This document shows positions 53,120 through 64,000 of a stretch of DNA of 64,000 bases, one piece after another. Location: positions 972,501 to 1,036,500 of the forward strand of contig CM065879.1 of assembly GCA_033439255.1 (NCBI GenBank), given 5' to 3'. The notes under the pieces were generated by a model that did not search any database, was not told the DNA's origin, and saw only the letters and a program-made list of their open reading frames with translations. Each line of letters starts with the position of its first letter. Within the stretch, counting starts at the first letter, position 1. The stretch is from Hericium rajendrae (Eukaryota; Basidiomycota; Agaricomycetes; Russulales; Hericiaceae). Position numbers and translations under genes: made by a program.

Positions 53120-54220
53120 CGACGCAGATGTTGTTCCCATTCTAACGGATTTGCAGAGCTATCAAAGTACATTTGTTTTGAAACGTCAGGCCTCTAGTGC
53201 GATGCATCAATATTTATGTATCTGTTCTACAGCTATAACGATGCCACCCAGCTGATTGCCTCAGGCGGTAGCATTTCAGACATCCAGCCTCAATACTGCT
53301 GTATCTGAACGTGCTGCGACGCCTTTACCTCCTGCTGTGCGTCCGCTATCGGAAGCGGAGGCACGCCATTAGGGTGGCCCAGGATCGCCATCGCATCACG
53401 GCACGTCCCCATCTTCTTCATTTAGACACGCTACTTTACCTTCTGCCCCTCAGATCCTAGGCAGTAAGCTGTCTCGCGGAGGCGGATGAGTTCCGCCACT
53501 TTGTCGAAGCACGTCGCTTGCAACCCCTATGCCACCTGTCCATACGATCCACCAAGAAAGATCTGAGACGCAGGCAACGATAGTTATGCGGCGTGTTGGT
53601 GACATTTGCGCAACTGCTGTGCATCTGCCTCCTGCGTCATGCCCATGTCATTCATCGCGACCATCCCGGCAGGTCTGTCGGAGACCACAAAACAGGACTG
53701 AATTCGAACGTGTATGTTGTGTCTCAGATCTGGCGGCTCCAGTCACGAACACTTGTCATTCATGAGAATGGGAATCTCGACCGAAGTCAACATGCGTCGA
53801 CCTAAAAATGGGTGGCACCAAGGTATGCGTATTCTGGTCTGTACTTTATAAATAGACACCCATGATCACTCTCTTCCAGTGTACATGCGATTGGCGTTTC
53901 GGCCGCTTCCTCTGGAAGCTCGTGTTGAAGCCTAAAGTCGGATTAAAAGTAGGTTTCCGCACCTACTGTCACCTAGCAGCCCCTCACGCACAAACAAGTA
54001 GTGCTTCTATGCATACTTCGGCAGCTATGTCAAGTTTGCCGTGCCGCTCGTAGCGACCTTTACGCCGCGCGACGCCGCAGTGCGCGCCCGGCTCATGGCA
54101 TCCACGAGCTTGGTAACGCTCGAGGTGACACTGGACGGACAGGCGCACTTCGACAAGATCCTGCCGCCGGCGCTTGACCGCCAGGATCCTTCGTCAATCA
54201 GATATTCAGCCACTGAATGA
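53120..54220 (+). pseudogene. DUF6593-type pseudogene, copy 2
   Basis: Pieces in the same order as the intact gene at 43.2-44.5 kb, but in different frames with stops between: VVPILTDLQSYQS; YNDATQLIASGG (intact gene: YQDALQLTPAGD) near 53,230; MSFIATIPAGLSET near 53,645 (intact: LSFITTVRRGSSET); MGISTEVNMRRPK near 53,768 (intact: MGISTEKATCVVG); CDWRFGRFLWKLVLKPKV near 53,885; VKFAVPLVATFTPRDAAVRA and TLDGQAHFDKILPPAL near 54,030-54,175. The middle is the most damaged and the closing ERxRLTP is lost. Orientation is opposite to the intact gene. Confidence 0.75.
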
Positions 54221-54473
54221 TTGACGGGTCCGGTTTCTCTGGAAATATGGAAAGACTGGCAGCTACTTCCCATTGCGCTGGGCGAGTCGGCTGCAATCAA
54301 TATATACCAAAGCAGCACACGGTGATGTACTGATTCCAGTGGGCATGATAAATGCTCACAGCATCCGGTCAAAGTTGGCTTACATGTGCTTGATCCCCTC
54401 TCGCGAAAGCACCATCATTGTTTCCCGCACAATTTGACAGTGACACATTAGTTCTCCATCTATAAACTTTGCT

Positions 54474-55810
54474 ATGGACCGCGTATCCATACCCGCGCTC
54501 ATCGACCGGCCGAGCAGGCTCGCGTCGGTTTTCCATTCCAAGTATATCAACTGTGCTTTCGAGGTATGCTTCTATCATCCTAGAATTAGTGCGCCAATCT
54601 TAAATCTATGCTGTACTTATAATGATACCATCCAATTGTCTGCTCTAGGCGACATTACCCCAAATGGCCAGCAGGGTTCTTCAGATGCTGCACCTGGGCA
54701 TAATCCTTCGCCTATATCTCTCTCTGCCCTTCCGGCCCCGGATAGCGAGGAACGATCGAAGACCCCCCTCCCTGCGGCGACCGTCCTGTCATGGACACCG
54801 CCATGTCAGCTCGGCTTGAGATACATTCTCCGCTTTCTCCTTTAAGTCCATGTTCCTTCTGTCCTCCCCTGACGCGCTGGATACCCAGCCGAAGTGCCAC
54901 ATTTCTGTCATTCTGCATTGCTTTGTGCCCGCCGCATCTTCCATTATGCCTGTCCAGAGAGGCTGCCTCGGAGGTCGGGTAAATTCCAGTGCGTATCACT
55001 GGCCGTGGCGTGGCTGTCATTACAGACCAGAAGCCGCATCCACACAGGATGGGGGTGCATAAAAATAAACAATTGCCTCTCTGCCAACTCCGCCATCGAT
55101 GGAACGCGGACATGTGCTTTCGGTGGTATGCAAGAGCACATGCCCAGCATGGTCTCAAGAGGCCCACATGTGAGTATGGCCCACTCTACGCTCTGAGCGG
55201 CTGCAACCCTCGTATCCATTCCCCTCATCCCAGTACTTCCACAATGTACACCGGAGGATGTACATTGCAGGCTTCGAAGCCAGCGCGCGTACGTCTCGTC
55301 TCTCCGCTCACGGCCGTCCTGCGACTGAGACGCATGCATTCTACCAGGCTGAGGCACAGAAATGCCGCCAACTGGTTATCCTAATTTAAATGTTTAGATA
55401 ATATTAATGTCCGGAAACAGAGAAAGGCTGTCTGTACTTACGAGTCGTCATCAGGTACGGTCGGATCCAACATCTATGCCTTTCTGCGCACTACACTATC
55501 AGTGAACGAGCGTCTGCTCCCAAACTTCAAAAACAATTTCTCGTGCGTAAGTGCCGCCCACCACGGTCCGCGCATCTTGCGCACATGCATAGCTACCGCA
55601 AATATGTACTCGTTTTCCAGTTCCAGGACGAGGACCAGAGCTCCCAGTGGCGTTTCCGCAGCGTGCCCGCGCCCACGCCCGGTGGCACTGGCGGTGATAC
55701 ATGGATATCTGGATCCTGGACGGGCAGGCACAGTTTGCCGAGATGGTGATGTCGGCGCCTGGCATAATGGAATGCAAACGCGTGAGGCCAGCCTCGGCCT
55801 GACATACAGC
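54474..55810 (+). pseudogene. DUF6593-type pseudogene, copy 3
   Basis: The front is well kept: DRVSIPALIDRPSRLAS, then YNDTIQLSALGDITPNGQ, then a Ser/Pro linker. At the conserved block the frame slips: GLRYILR ends in a stop, while the next frame continues MFLLSSPDALDTQPKCHISV and PVQRGCLGG. Near 55,600 FQFQDEDQSSQWRF and near 55,700 ILDGQAQFAEMVMSAPGIME correspond to WRFG and the 'DGQAHFDKILLSALILE' end of the intact gene. The 55,060-55,540 part is rearranged. At least one frameshift makes it non-functional unless splicing repairs it. Confidence 0.7.
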
Positions 55811-56333
55811 GCCGCCGCCGTCAGCCGGTCCCGCACTATGTCATTTGAGGTCCTGACACGCGGACAGCTGCTGGACGGAGCATGAGCGACGACGCTGGAC
55901 AGTTATAAATAAATAAGCACCTTGATCTGAGCCATGTATTTCTAGACAGCGTCCAAAGTTGTGGACTAGAATGACGAAGCATGACTAGGCCATTCCTCTG
56001 CCTTGACGCCCCGTCAAACAGTCTTAGAGGTCCTGCGGCACATGTAAACCAACCAGGTGATATTCCGCATCTACGACGACGACATGCGATCACTGTCCAA
56101 AGACGACGGGTACCAGCTATGAGCAGAATGAGCAGGCAGGGTATTATGGGGTCATGCATTACAGTGAATATGATCGACGGTCCTGATGCAATGCAGAACA
56201 GGCAGTACGGAATGAAACGATGAAAACGAGAACAGACAAACGAACACATGCATAGTCAACTCCCTTGCTTCCTTTCCTTCCAATGAGTAAACGCGACACT
56301 AAACGAAATGGAGCTGGATCCCCATGGGTATAC
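55811..56333. other. Intergenic
   Basis: No exon recognised. Contains the 3' region of the minus-strand gene that ends at 56334. Confidence 0.4.
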
Positions 56334-57718
56334 TCAGCGGCCCACGAGCCGCCTATTCGCTTTCGCGCTCCGGTCCTCCGTGCGCGCCGTGCCCCCGACG
56401 AGCACCGCCAGCCAGCCGAACATCGCCATGAGGAAGCGCACGAGCCAGGCGGGGTCCGCGCCGATGCCGAGCCCCGGGCGGAGCTGCAGCGCGAGCGCCC
56501 AGTCGACGATGCGTGCGCGCGGCGCGCGGTCTGTCGCCTGCACGTCGCCGCGCAGCCCAGAATTCAGATTCAGAACAGGTGAGGACGGATGCGAGGCCCA
56601 TGCCGGGCTGCTGGGGATGGAGCGCGCGGGGGCGCTGGGCGAACTGGGGAGCGGGACCATGAGGGGGTTGGCGGGAGAGAAGGCTGGGAGATCGGCGGTG
56701 GAGACGCACGGGGTGAGGTCGGCGGTGGGGATGCGCGGGGTGAGGCCGAGGTCGAGCGCGTCGAGGTACTCGTCGTCTGAGGCGGCGGTGTCGTCGAGGT
56801 CGATGAGGATGCCCACTTTCTCGTTGTTCGGATCGCGGAGCTGCTCTCGGGACGCCGCGCGCGAGATCGTGCGCAGGAGGCCAAGTTTCTCGTCCTCGAG
56901 TAGTGGCTTCTCGGTGCTGGCCATGCCGTTGGGCGCGGTGCGCGATGCGAGGCCCTGCTTCTCGAGGCGGGGGAGCAGGTCCCAAGCCGTGCGCGAGCTG
57001 AAGAGCTGCGTGCGCACATAGTAGTACGCGTAGAGCGACACGCCGACGCAGAGCATCGTCACGAACGCCAGCGCGCAGGAGAAGGCGACGACAATGAGAG
57101 GCTGCGATGGCCCTGCGTACCAGGGCGCGTTCATGGATGTGACGGCCTCTGGCTCGGGCGGCGCGACAGCCTCTTCCTCTGCGACTTCCACCTCGCCGCC
57201 TACGCTTGGGGACACAGCCTTCGGCGTCCCAACTTCGTCCAGAGGCCTACTATCCCCCTCTACATCATCCATAGCTTCCGATCCGCCGAGCATTTCGTAG
57301 AGTTTCTTCTCGTCTTCTGACAGAAGGCCATTGTCGCCCAGGGGAATCAGTGCCTTCACGTCGCCCGTATCGAGCTGCGACAGATATGCATGCTGATCTT
57401 GTGGCGAAGTGATATGGATCTTGATATCCCCTTCTAAACTATCCAGCCCTTCGATGGCAGCTTGTCTGGTGGCGTGTTAGCGGTGTGCGTGGAGACAAGA
57501 CGTGAGACTCACTTATTGCGGGACTCGAACACGGCCTGAACGGCGCTCTCAACGTCCGAAGGACGTGCGTACGCACTGCACATGGCCATGTCAGCTCTCG
57601 ATCGTAGGTGTAGATATGACTTGAGGACGTACTATTCGGCATCGTCATGAGGCACGATGGGGCGAGCAGTAACGACCAGCGCCAGCAGCGAGAAAGAGGC
57701 CAAGATGGTGAGTGTCAT
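56334..57718 (-). CDS. Single-pass membrane protein with signal peptide, function unknown
   Basis: Three exons: 57718-57633, 57575-57513, 57465-56334; 426 residues. A signal peptide (MTLTILASFSLLALVVTARP) leads a short acidic luminal or outer region of about 130 residues (GLDSLEGDIKIHITSPQDQH, LIPLGDNGLLSEDEKKLYEM, EVEVAEEEAVAPPEPE). A membrane helix follows near 150-175 (PLIVVAFSCALAFVTMLCVG), then a cytosolic tail of about 240 residues that is Ser/Pro-rich (RTISRAASREQLRD, LIDLDDTAASDDEYLDALDL) with a final hydrophobic stretch (WLVRFLMAMFGWLAVLVGG). The splice joins and signal peptide support the model. I do not recognise a family. Confidence 0.7.
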
Positions 57719-58251
57719 CGTCTGTTAGCTGTATTCAACTTGAGACGAGGGCGACTGCAGAAAAACCAAACGTTCAGAACGATTGGCAAGACATAGAGAG
57801 CAAGGTGCCTCGAGGCTTCGACGCCTTGACGATATCATGGACAATGGGGAGCCGACGGCGTCTTCCGAGTTCTTCGGCTCGTTTACGAGTGACGTGGCCG
57901 CTGGCGGCTGTTGAGATGCAGGCTGCCTTGTCCGCTCTCCCCATCATGGCTTTGGATGTACCACACGCACGACACGGTCTAGCAATACTTTGAGCTTCAT
58001 GAGGTTGTTTGTTTCTTCGTCCTCCTCCTGCCCTCCCCCCCTTCAGTGCATGGATCCAAATACGATCAAACAAACGTCTGCCACAGTTCCAAAAAGGGAA
58101 TTTTCCAGCCCGTGATTGGCTGGCTGGTCGCCTGCCTCCTCAGGCTGCTCACGCTGTGTGCTGTGTTGCTCTGACCTCAGGCTCAAGTCTTCATGTTTCC
58201 TTGACCACTCCCTCCGTTCTGCCCATTCTGCATACTAGACTTTAGATTGGA
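57719..58251. promoter_or_regulatory. Divergent promoter region
   Basis: 533 bp between the start of the minus-strand membrane protein and the start of the Spo7-like gene. Pyrimidine-rich near 58,010-58,045. No exon seen. Confidence 0.35.
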
Positions 58252-59361
58252 ATGCCCAGAAGATCCACACAATCGCCAGCAAAGTCTGCTTTTTTGCCCG
58301 CGGGTGATCAGGCCACCTACCGCGATCTCTTGCTCTTCGAGGAGCGTCTCAAGACGAACGCACTACAGTTAAATCGTCGCAAATCACGCTATCAATGTAT
58401 GTATTACTCTTTTCAGCACTTTGCTCACTCTGATGTGTACATTATGCTTTGCAGTATTTCTATTCCAACTCATCGCAGTCATCATCTTGCTGCTGTGTGA
58501 AGTCACGTTGCAGACATCCTTCCTGTCCACTCCCTACCGAATACTTTTGACAAAAGCACTTCCACATCTCTATCCAATCAACTCGGATGTGCAACTACAC
58601 CCCTACGTTGCATCTGGTCTGCTCTTCGTAGCTGTCACCACCTTGGTCTTGTTCTTCGCGAGCGGTATGTATGCTGAGAAAATCGGATACGCAAACCGGT
58701 ACGTTCTCGGCGCCTCATCGAGACTGCATGCGCGCTCACATCATCCAGCTACGTCTCGCATGCAAATCGCTCCCTCCGTAACTTCAACATGTATCTTAAC
58801 ATGCGGAAAGCACCCCGCAGGGCCCCACTCAACCCATTGACCTACCTCTTCCCGCGACCCACATCATCCGCTGCGCCATCTCCGGCGCCATCACCACCCC
58901 GCACGCCACCCCGCACACCCTCTCCCTCCCGCATGGGCAGGCGCTCTTCGTCCAAAGTGCCCATACCTTCCATCCCGCCGGCAAGCAACCCGCGCGGCGA
59001 ACTCATCTTCTCCTCGCGTGTCGACCGGAGTTTCCGCGAGGCGTACGAGCGGTATCGAAGTGCGTTCGAGCGAAAGCGCGACGAGCGGGAGCGACAGTTG
59101 GCGGCGCGGACGTGGTCAGGATGGCTGTGGCTGAAGATGCCGTGGAACAGGCCGCCTGCAAATGCAATGCCCGCAGAGTCGCCAACGCCGACGCATCTCC
59201 GTTCGGGATCCTTAGCGGCGCGAGGGCGCGGAGGGACGCCAAACTTGTCGCGGCGGACAACCCCTGTGGCACTGTCCCCGGACGCCAGTCAGGATCGCGG
59301 GAGGAGCACATCCCCTGTTGGACACAGGCCGCCAGCGGAGCGAGGTGTTGGGTATATGTGA
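58252..59361 (+). CDS. Spo7-like regulatory subunit of the Nem1-Spo7 phosphatase
   Basis: Three exons: 58252-58396, 58455-58698, 58749-59361; 285 residues. The family's N-terminal helix is present (YRDLLLFEERLKTNALQLNR), then two membrane segments (FQLIAVIILLLCEVTLQ, VASGLLFVAVTTLVLFFASG) separated by a short loop, and the conserved stretch YVSHANRSLRNFNMYLNMRK. The tail is basic and Ser/Pro-rich, with ELIFSSRVDRSFREAYERYR and ERKRDERERQL. In yeast Spo7 anchors and activates the Nem1 phosphatase at the nuclear/ER membrane, which dephosphorylates the lipin Pah1 and so favours triacylglycerol synthesis; the animal counterpart is CNEP1R1. The match is by pattern; the tail is longer than in animals. 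Confidence 0.8.
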
Positions 59362-60245
59362 CAGGGGGTCAGCGTGCTGCCGGAGCTGTGAGTGTCAATG
59401 TAAAGTATGTTTCGTCCGCGTGGCTCAGGCTGCTCGCGATCTCTGCTCGCGATCCTCGGCCCAGAATGATCTCCCCAGTGAGAGGATCTCTAGGTACCGC
59501 AGCACATCACGGGCAATTAAATTCTGGCAGCGGCCGTTCTCAAAGGCGCAATAACTATCATTGTTCGTCAATCAGGGCGCTCGCCAGGCCAGCTTTATAT
59601 TGCTTAGACAATGGCAGGCCAACGACAAGCTGTGGTATACGCATTTGATGAAACAATTCTACCGGGTACATGTGTCCACCGCCGCTACATGATTGAAATG
59701 TTGCGACTTGCAGCGCCCTGGCGTTCATCATGTGCGCGCGCTTACTATCTCCGTAAAGGCGTCGGCGACCCCGTCCCTTAACATTCTCTGACTCCCGCCG
59801 TGCGGCGGTATACCTAATGCATACAGTTGTGGCAAGGCGAAGCCAGGTACGCACTGCAAACGATGGCGCAGGACTGTATGCTCGTCATGACATCTTCGTG
59901 AGATGGCTTGTTGAGATCATTGCGTTACATGAGTATATTCAGCGCTCATCTTGGTTACCAGCTTGTGCCCAGCCTCGACCGCAGCTGGAAAACCAGACAC
60001 CTCTTTTGACTTGCACTAGGCCCTCTCGTCGGCTTCAAGCACGTTTACCTTTGACGGGAGTTACGGGGACTGGTGACTGCGAGCTTAGCAATATGTCGGC
60101 ATACAAGTGAATGCACTGTCCCGCATATTCGTTCCGGGTAAATCGCAATGAACAGTCAGGTATTTAAACATCCACCGTCCTCTGCGATTCTTCATTCTCT
60201 CGTCCTCCTGCCTGAGTTTCCTTCCTTTGGTATATATTCTCCACT
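59362..60245. other. Intergenic, promoter of the GMC oxidoreductase
   Basis: No exon recognised. GTATATAT at 60,231-60,238 is too close to the ATG at 60246 to be a normal TATA box. A pyrimidine-rich run (CATTCTCTCGTCCTCCTGCC) just before it may mark the transcription start. Confidence 0.4.
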
Positions 60246-62544
60246 ATGCTACTTTATTCTGCGTTAGCGATTATTGCTTCGGCCTCTGCGTCGCTCCCTG
60301 CTGCTGCTCGTCTCTTCAATGCGCCATCCGAGCTGCCTTTCGATGTCAAGTACGACTATATCGTCATTGGAGGTATGTTCAATCTGTGTCTGGTGGCAAT
60401 ACTTTCTGACCGGTATATTTTTGTAGCGGGTCCTGGTGGTGCACCTGTCGCTGCCCGCCTATCCGAGGATCCCAAGGTACACGTCCTTCTTCTAGAAGCC
60501 GGCATCAAGTGCGCTATCTCCCTTCCCTCTTTCCGGAATACTAATTTGACTCTGTCGTTCCCAGCAATGCCGGTATTCTTGGCGTCGAGGTGCCTTTCCT
60601 CGATACGTCGCTCTCGCCGAACACCCCGCTTGACTGGAATTACACCACCACTAACCAGACGGGTCTCAACGGCCGCTCAATCGCATACCCGCGTGGGAAG
60701 CTGCTTGGCGGGTCCTCCTCCACGAGTATGCCCCTCTTCCCATTCTGCCTGGCGCCGGCTGACGGTACCCAATAGACTTTGTGACGTACAATCGTGGATC
60801 GCAGAACGACTGGGACCGCTACGCCAAGATCACAGGAGACCAGGGCTGGTCGTATGCCAACATGCAGAAATATTTCCGGAAGGTGACACATTTAATTGCG
60901 TGCAATCATGCCGTGATGGACGATTGATAACTTTTTGTTGATAGTTGGAGCGATTGACACGACCCGCTGATGGCCACAATATCACCGGCCAAATCATCCC
61001 CTCTGTCCATGGGACTAACGGACCTGTCTCTCTCTCGCTTGCCGGCGATACTTTGAACATTGATAGCAGGGTCATCGGTGCGACCAACGGTTCTACGGAA
61101 TTTCCCTTCCAGCTGGATCAGAACGATGGCTCGATGCTTGGTATTGGTGGGTCGCCGTCGTCGATCTAATAATGGTTCATCACATTGATGAACTTTGTAT
61201 GTAGGTTGGACACTCAGCACTACGAAGAACGGCGAGCGCGTCAGCTCGGCCACCGCGTATCTCGAACCTGCCCAGAACCGGTCGAACCTGGACATCGTTG
61301 TCAACGCTCAAGCGACCAAGCTCATCCAGACTGGAAGCCAGAAAGGAACCCCCATCTTCCGAGGCGTCCAGTTCGCTCAGAACGCATCCAGTCAGTGATG
61401 TTTAAAAGCTCAGCCTGTATGCACGAAGTTGACCGCTGGTATTTGTTTCAGGTCCTCTCTTTGCGGTGAACGCTTCCAAGGAAGTCATTGTTTCCGCCGG
61501 CGCCATTGGAACGCCCCAGCTGTTGCTCCTGTCTGGCATCGGCCCCGAGGACGAGCTCAAGCAGCACGGAATCAAGACCATCGTCAATGCGCCCGGCGTC
61601 GGCAAGAACTTCCAAGACCACCCGCTGCTGTCGAACAACTTCATCGTCAACTCGACGGGCGCCATCACGATCGACGACATCCACCGCAACCAGACACTCT
61701 ACAACGAGATGCTGCAGCAGTGGACCGCCAACAGGACCGGCAACTTTGTCATCGGCTCGCCGAACCAGCTCGGCTGGCTCCGCGTCAACGAGTCCATCTT
61801 GAAGCACGAGCAAGATCCCGCCTCCGGCCCCGGGAGCCCGCACTTCGAGTTCATGATCTTCGTGCGTGTGCACCTTCTTGCGTCCTGGTTTGAGGCTCAT
61901 GCGCCCTGACAGGACGGCTTCGTGTCATTCACCGAGACGCCCCCCACGACCGGGCATTACCTCACCATTCTCACCGCCGTCGTGGCAGTTGACGCCCGTA
62001 CGTCTCTCGTCTCGTCCCTCGATCAACGCCTCATTGATCTCTCGACAGGTGGCAGCCTGACCCTGAACACGACCAACCCCTTCGACTTCCCCATCATCGA
62101 CCCCGGCCTGCTGAACTCGCAGGTGGACCTCGTGACCATGCGCGAGGCGGTCAAGTCCGCGCGGCGCTTCTCGCAGCGCCCGTCGTTCGACGGGTACGTC
62201 CTCGGCGAGCACGGCAGCTTCGCGAACGCGACGACCGACGCGGAGATCGAGGCGTATGTGTACGCGGGCACGGGCTCGATCTTCCACCCGGCGTCGAGCG
62301 TGCCCATGGGCCCGCGTAACAGCAAGACGGGCGTGCTCAACCCCGACCTCACGCTCAAGGGCGCCATCGGCCTGCGCGTCTGCGATGCGAGCGTTGTGGT
62401 GCGTTTGCGTTTCTTGCTTGCTTGGGGTTTGGGGTGGAATGCTGATATAATGTATAGCCGAACATTCCGCAGTCGCATCCTCAAGGGCCGTGGTACGCGA
62501 TTGCGGAGCGTCTCTCGGACTTGATCAAGGAGGCCAATCAGTGA
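60246..62544 (+). CDS. GMC-family flavoenzyme (aryl-alcohol oxidase/choline dehydrogenase-like), probably secreted
   Basis: Ten exons: 60246-60372, 60427-60508, 60565-60725, 60776-60882, 60945-61146, 61205-61390, 61452-61861, 61913-61997, 62049-62398, 62458-62544; 598 residues, normal for the family. A signal peptide ([18 protein letters not shown]) precedes the FAD-binding fold ([29 protein letters not shown]). GMC signature 1 is [13 protein letters not shown] and signature 2 [16 protein letters not shown]. Near the end are [12 protein letters not shown] (His near 532) and [14 protein letters not shown] (His near 577), the usual place of the active-site His pair. Such enzymes oxidise alcohols or sugars and pass electrons to O2 (making H2O2) or quinones, often in lignocellulose decay. 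The substrate cannot be read. The 51-nt intron at 61998-62048 is in frame, but removing it restores the family motif DARGSLTL. Confidence 0.92.
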
Positions 62545-63692
62545 AGGCGCCTGAAAGCGTCGCCAGAATGAGCTCGTATCGTTATCGTCCGGACAAGTAT
62601 CTATTTGAATGCAAACGCCGTCGTTTGCTGCCCGCTCTCATTTCTACTTCAGCCTGTCCATAATCTATCTAATCCGGTTCCGGGATAAAACCTACCATTC
62701 TCTATCGCAACTATTGCACTTCTATAGCAATCTGTACCTACATTACATCGGCATGTTCATAGTCATTCTTGTGTAGTTCCATTCCAAATTGGTATCCCTT
62801 TTCATTGACAATGCTTCATACACCGCGGAAGCGGAGCTGCGAGTCGACAACGACGAAGTTATAAGAGAAGAAATAGGCATTTAGCTTGCCTATGCAGTCT
62901 TCGACCTTTTTTTTCTCGAGGACTTGTCAAGAATTCGTTTTGACCGGGATGGCGCAGCGTGCTCTTCAGAAACCGGATTTTTGTACATGGTGACATCCGG
63001 ACATGTACTCGGTAGTCTTGTGCCTGGCGTGGGCGCTTGAGCGCTTGAGCCGGCGCCAACTTCAGCGACGAGCGCGGTCACGGACTTGAACCTACTTACT
63101 TGAACTTCCTTCTCTCGCTGCGCGTTGACCCCGAAAATCTGGGCAGTATATTTGTAAGAAATAGGCAGTGCCCTGGAGTTTCGGGTGAATGTCCAACCAG
63201 GGCCGAAAACAAAGGAAGTTTCTCAACAGGGTATAGGTCTGTCTTCATGTGTAGGTCCCTCACAATAAAGATGGCCCTTGTGCATTGATTTTAGCTAAGT
63301 CGCGCACGTTTGAAAACCCTTGACCCTAACGACCTTGCTTTCAACCACCATCGTTCGCTCCCGCCGTCGCTCATCCCCCGCCATCATTGTTCGCCCACCG
63401 CCGTGTAAGTACCTGTCGCCAGGGCCTGTCGCCAGCCCCGCGCCATCACTTGTGGATCCCCATGTAGCTGGTTTATTTGGTACCTGAACCACTCTTTGAT
63501 GCCGCACTGTGATCTCATTTGCAGCGAGGTAAGTTGTGCTTACCAGGACCCCCGACAAGCCACCCAAAGGTCCTTTCCGCCCCAAGGGGTCGACTACCGA
63601 CAAACCGGCCGGCCGGGCCGGGACCTCCGGCTACCGCAAGCTGCTACAGACCTTGCCTTCGGGCGGATTACTACCGCATTTTGGAATAGACA
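62545..63692. other. Intergenic spacer
   Basis: No recognisable exon or RNA gene. A short direct repeat of CTGTCGCCAG occurs near 63,412-63,434. The last part may be upstream sequence of a gene that continues past the window. Confidence 0.4.
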
Positions 63693-63700
63693 TATATAAA
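63693..63700 (+). promoter_or_regulatory. TATA box, candidate promoter for a gene at the right edge
   Basis: TATATAAA, 160 bp before an ATG at 63860 that opens a plausible first exon. Confidence 0.35.
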
Positions 63701-63859
63701 AAATCCCCGCGCACTTCTAATGGTAAAAATGTCATTTGTCCTTCCCGGTCGCTGGAGTACTGTTGACGTTAGATACAGGACTGTCTGTGTTATTGAACAG
63801 CCGTGCTTCGAAGCAAGTATAGACCTCTGACTACGGTCGGAAGGGCTTCGCCACCTCAA

Positions 63860-63957
63860 ATGGACCCGAAGGTACTCGCCAGGCCCATAGCTCCAGGACT
63901 TGGAGGCCCATTAGAAGTGAAGGCAGGATTTGCGGAATTGAAGACAGTGCATCAGAT
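63860..63957 (+). CDS. Possible first exon of a gene extending beyond the window
   Basis: ATG at 63860 opens 32 codons (MDPKVLARPIAPGLGGPLEV, then KAGFAELKTVHQ) up to a GTGAGT donor at 63958. No family recognised; the evidence is only the TATA box upstream and the good donor. Confidence 0.25.
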
Positions 63958-64000
63958 GTGAGTAGTCTCCAAAGCAAACCGTCCGGGAAGGGGATGGGTT

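Noticed and set aside
62859-63290. Possible tRNA or small RNA gene
   Set aside because: I looked for the A- and B-box pattern and a cloverleaf and could not form one.
63295-63603. A 102-residue minus-strand frame near the right edge
   Set aside because: No family, no splice sites or promoter to support it, and composition like intergenic DNA.

Overview
ORGANISM. The window looks like nuclear DNA of a basidiomycete fungus, most likely an Agaricomycete. Genes are cut by many 45-60 nt introns with GTRNGT donors, CTRAY branch points and YAG acceptors. The gene set fits that group: F-box/leucine-rich proteins, a DUF6593-type family, a GMC oxidoreductase, a histidine acid phosphatase, VPS26, IRE1, a Sds3-like protein and a Spo7-like protein. 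No rRNA, tRNA or CRISPR was found. Gene models were spliced by eye; every multi-exon model listed keeps reading frame through all junctions. LAYOUT. (1) 1-4.9 kb: the 3' part of a Ccc1/VIT1-type iron/manganese transporter, an F-box protein, and the C-terminal part of a second F-box gene that has lost its front. (2) 4.9-27.1 kb: a repeat island with no ordinary host gene. It is built from a recurring architecture: a 43-46 nt spliceosomal-type intron whose 3' splice site falls on the first bases of a GAGAGTATCGC hairpin, then a 0.6-1.5 kb strand-skewed GC-rich arm, then (in five of six cases) a different palindrome or inverted repeat as a cap. Two copies are arranged back to back around a central module, giving large mirror-image elements at about 14.87-22.03 kb and 24.11-26.72 kb. 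Single arms lie at 6.4-7.1 and 12.4-13.2 kb. An apparently intact hAT transposon (14,981-18,770, with a perfect 8-bp target duplication and an 11-exon, 848-residue transposase) has jumped into the left arm of the first mirror element. Two fragments of an F-box gene sit inside and at the edge of the island. Together with the truncated gene at 3.96-4.94 kb they are collinear on the minus strand, as if one gene had been split in three. (3) 27.6-64 kb: ordinary gene-rich sequence. In order: MsrA (-), Sds3-like chromatin protein (+), a multispan membrane protein (+), VPS26 (-), a decayed F-box gene (+), a histidine acid phosphatase (-), a DUF6593-type protein (-), IRE1 (+), a serine-rich membrane protein (-), a small acidic protein (-), two decayed DUF6593-type copies (+), a single-pass membrane protein (-), a Spo7-like protein (+), a GMC oxidoreductase (+), and the possible start of another gene at the right edge. 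HOW THEY RELATE. Eukaryotic neighbours here do not form a pathway. Several encode parts of the endomembrane and stress machinery: IRE1 in ER stress, Spo7-like in lipid control at the nuclear envelope, VPS26 in endosome recycling, Ccc1 in vacuolar metal storage and MsrA in oxidative repair. The GMC enzyme, if secreted as its N-terminus suggests, would act outside the cell. Divergent pairs sharing one intergenic region are MsrA/Sds3-like and DUF6593/IRE1. The most unusual content is the intron-hairpin-arm-cap repeat family; I do not recognise it as a described element.
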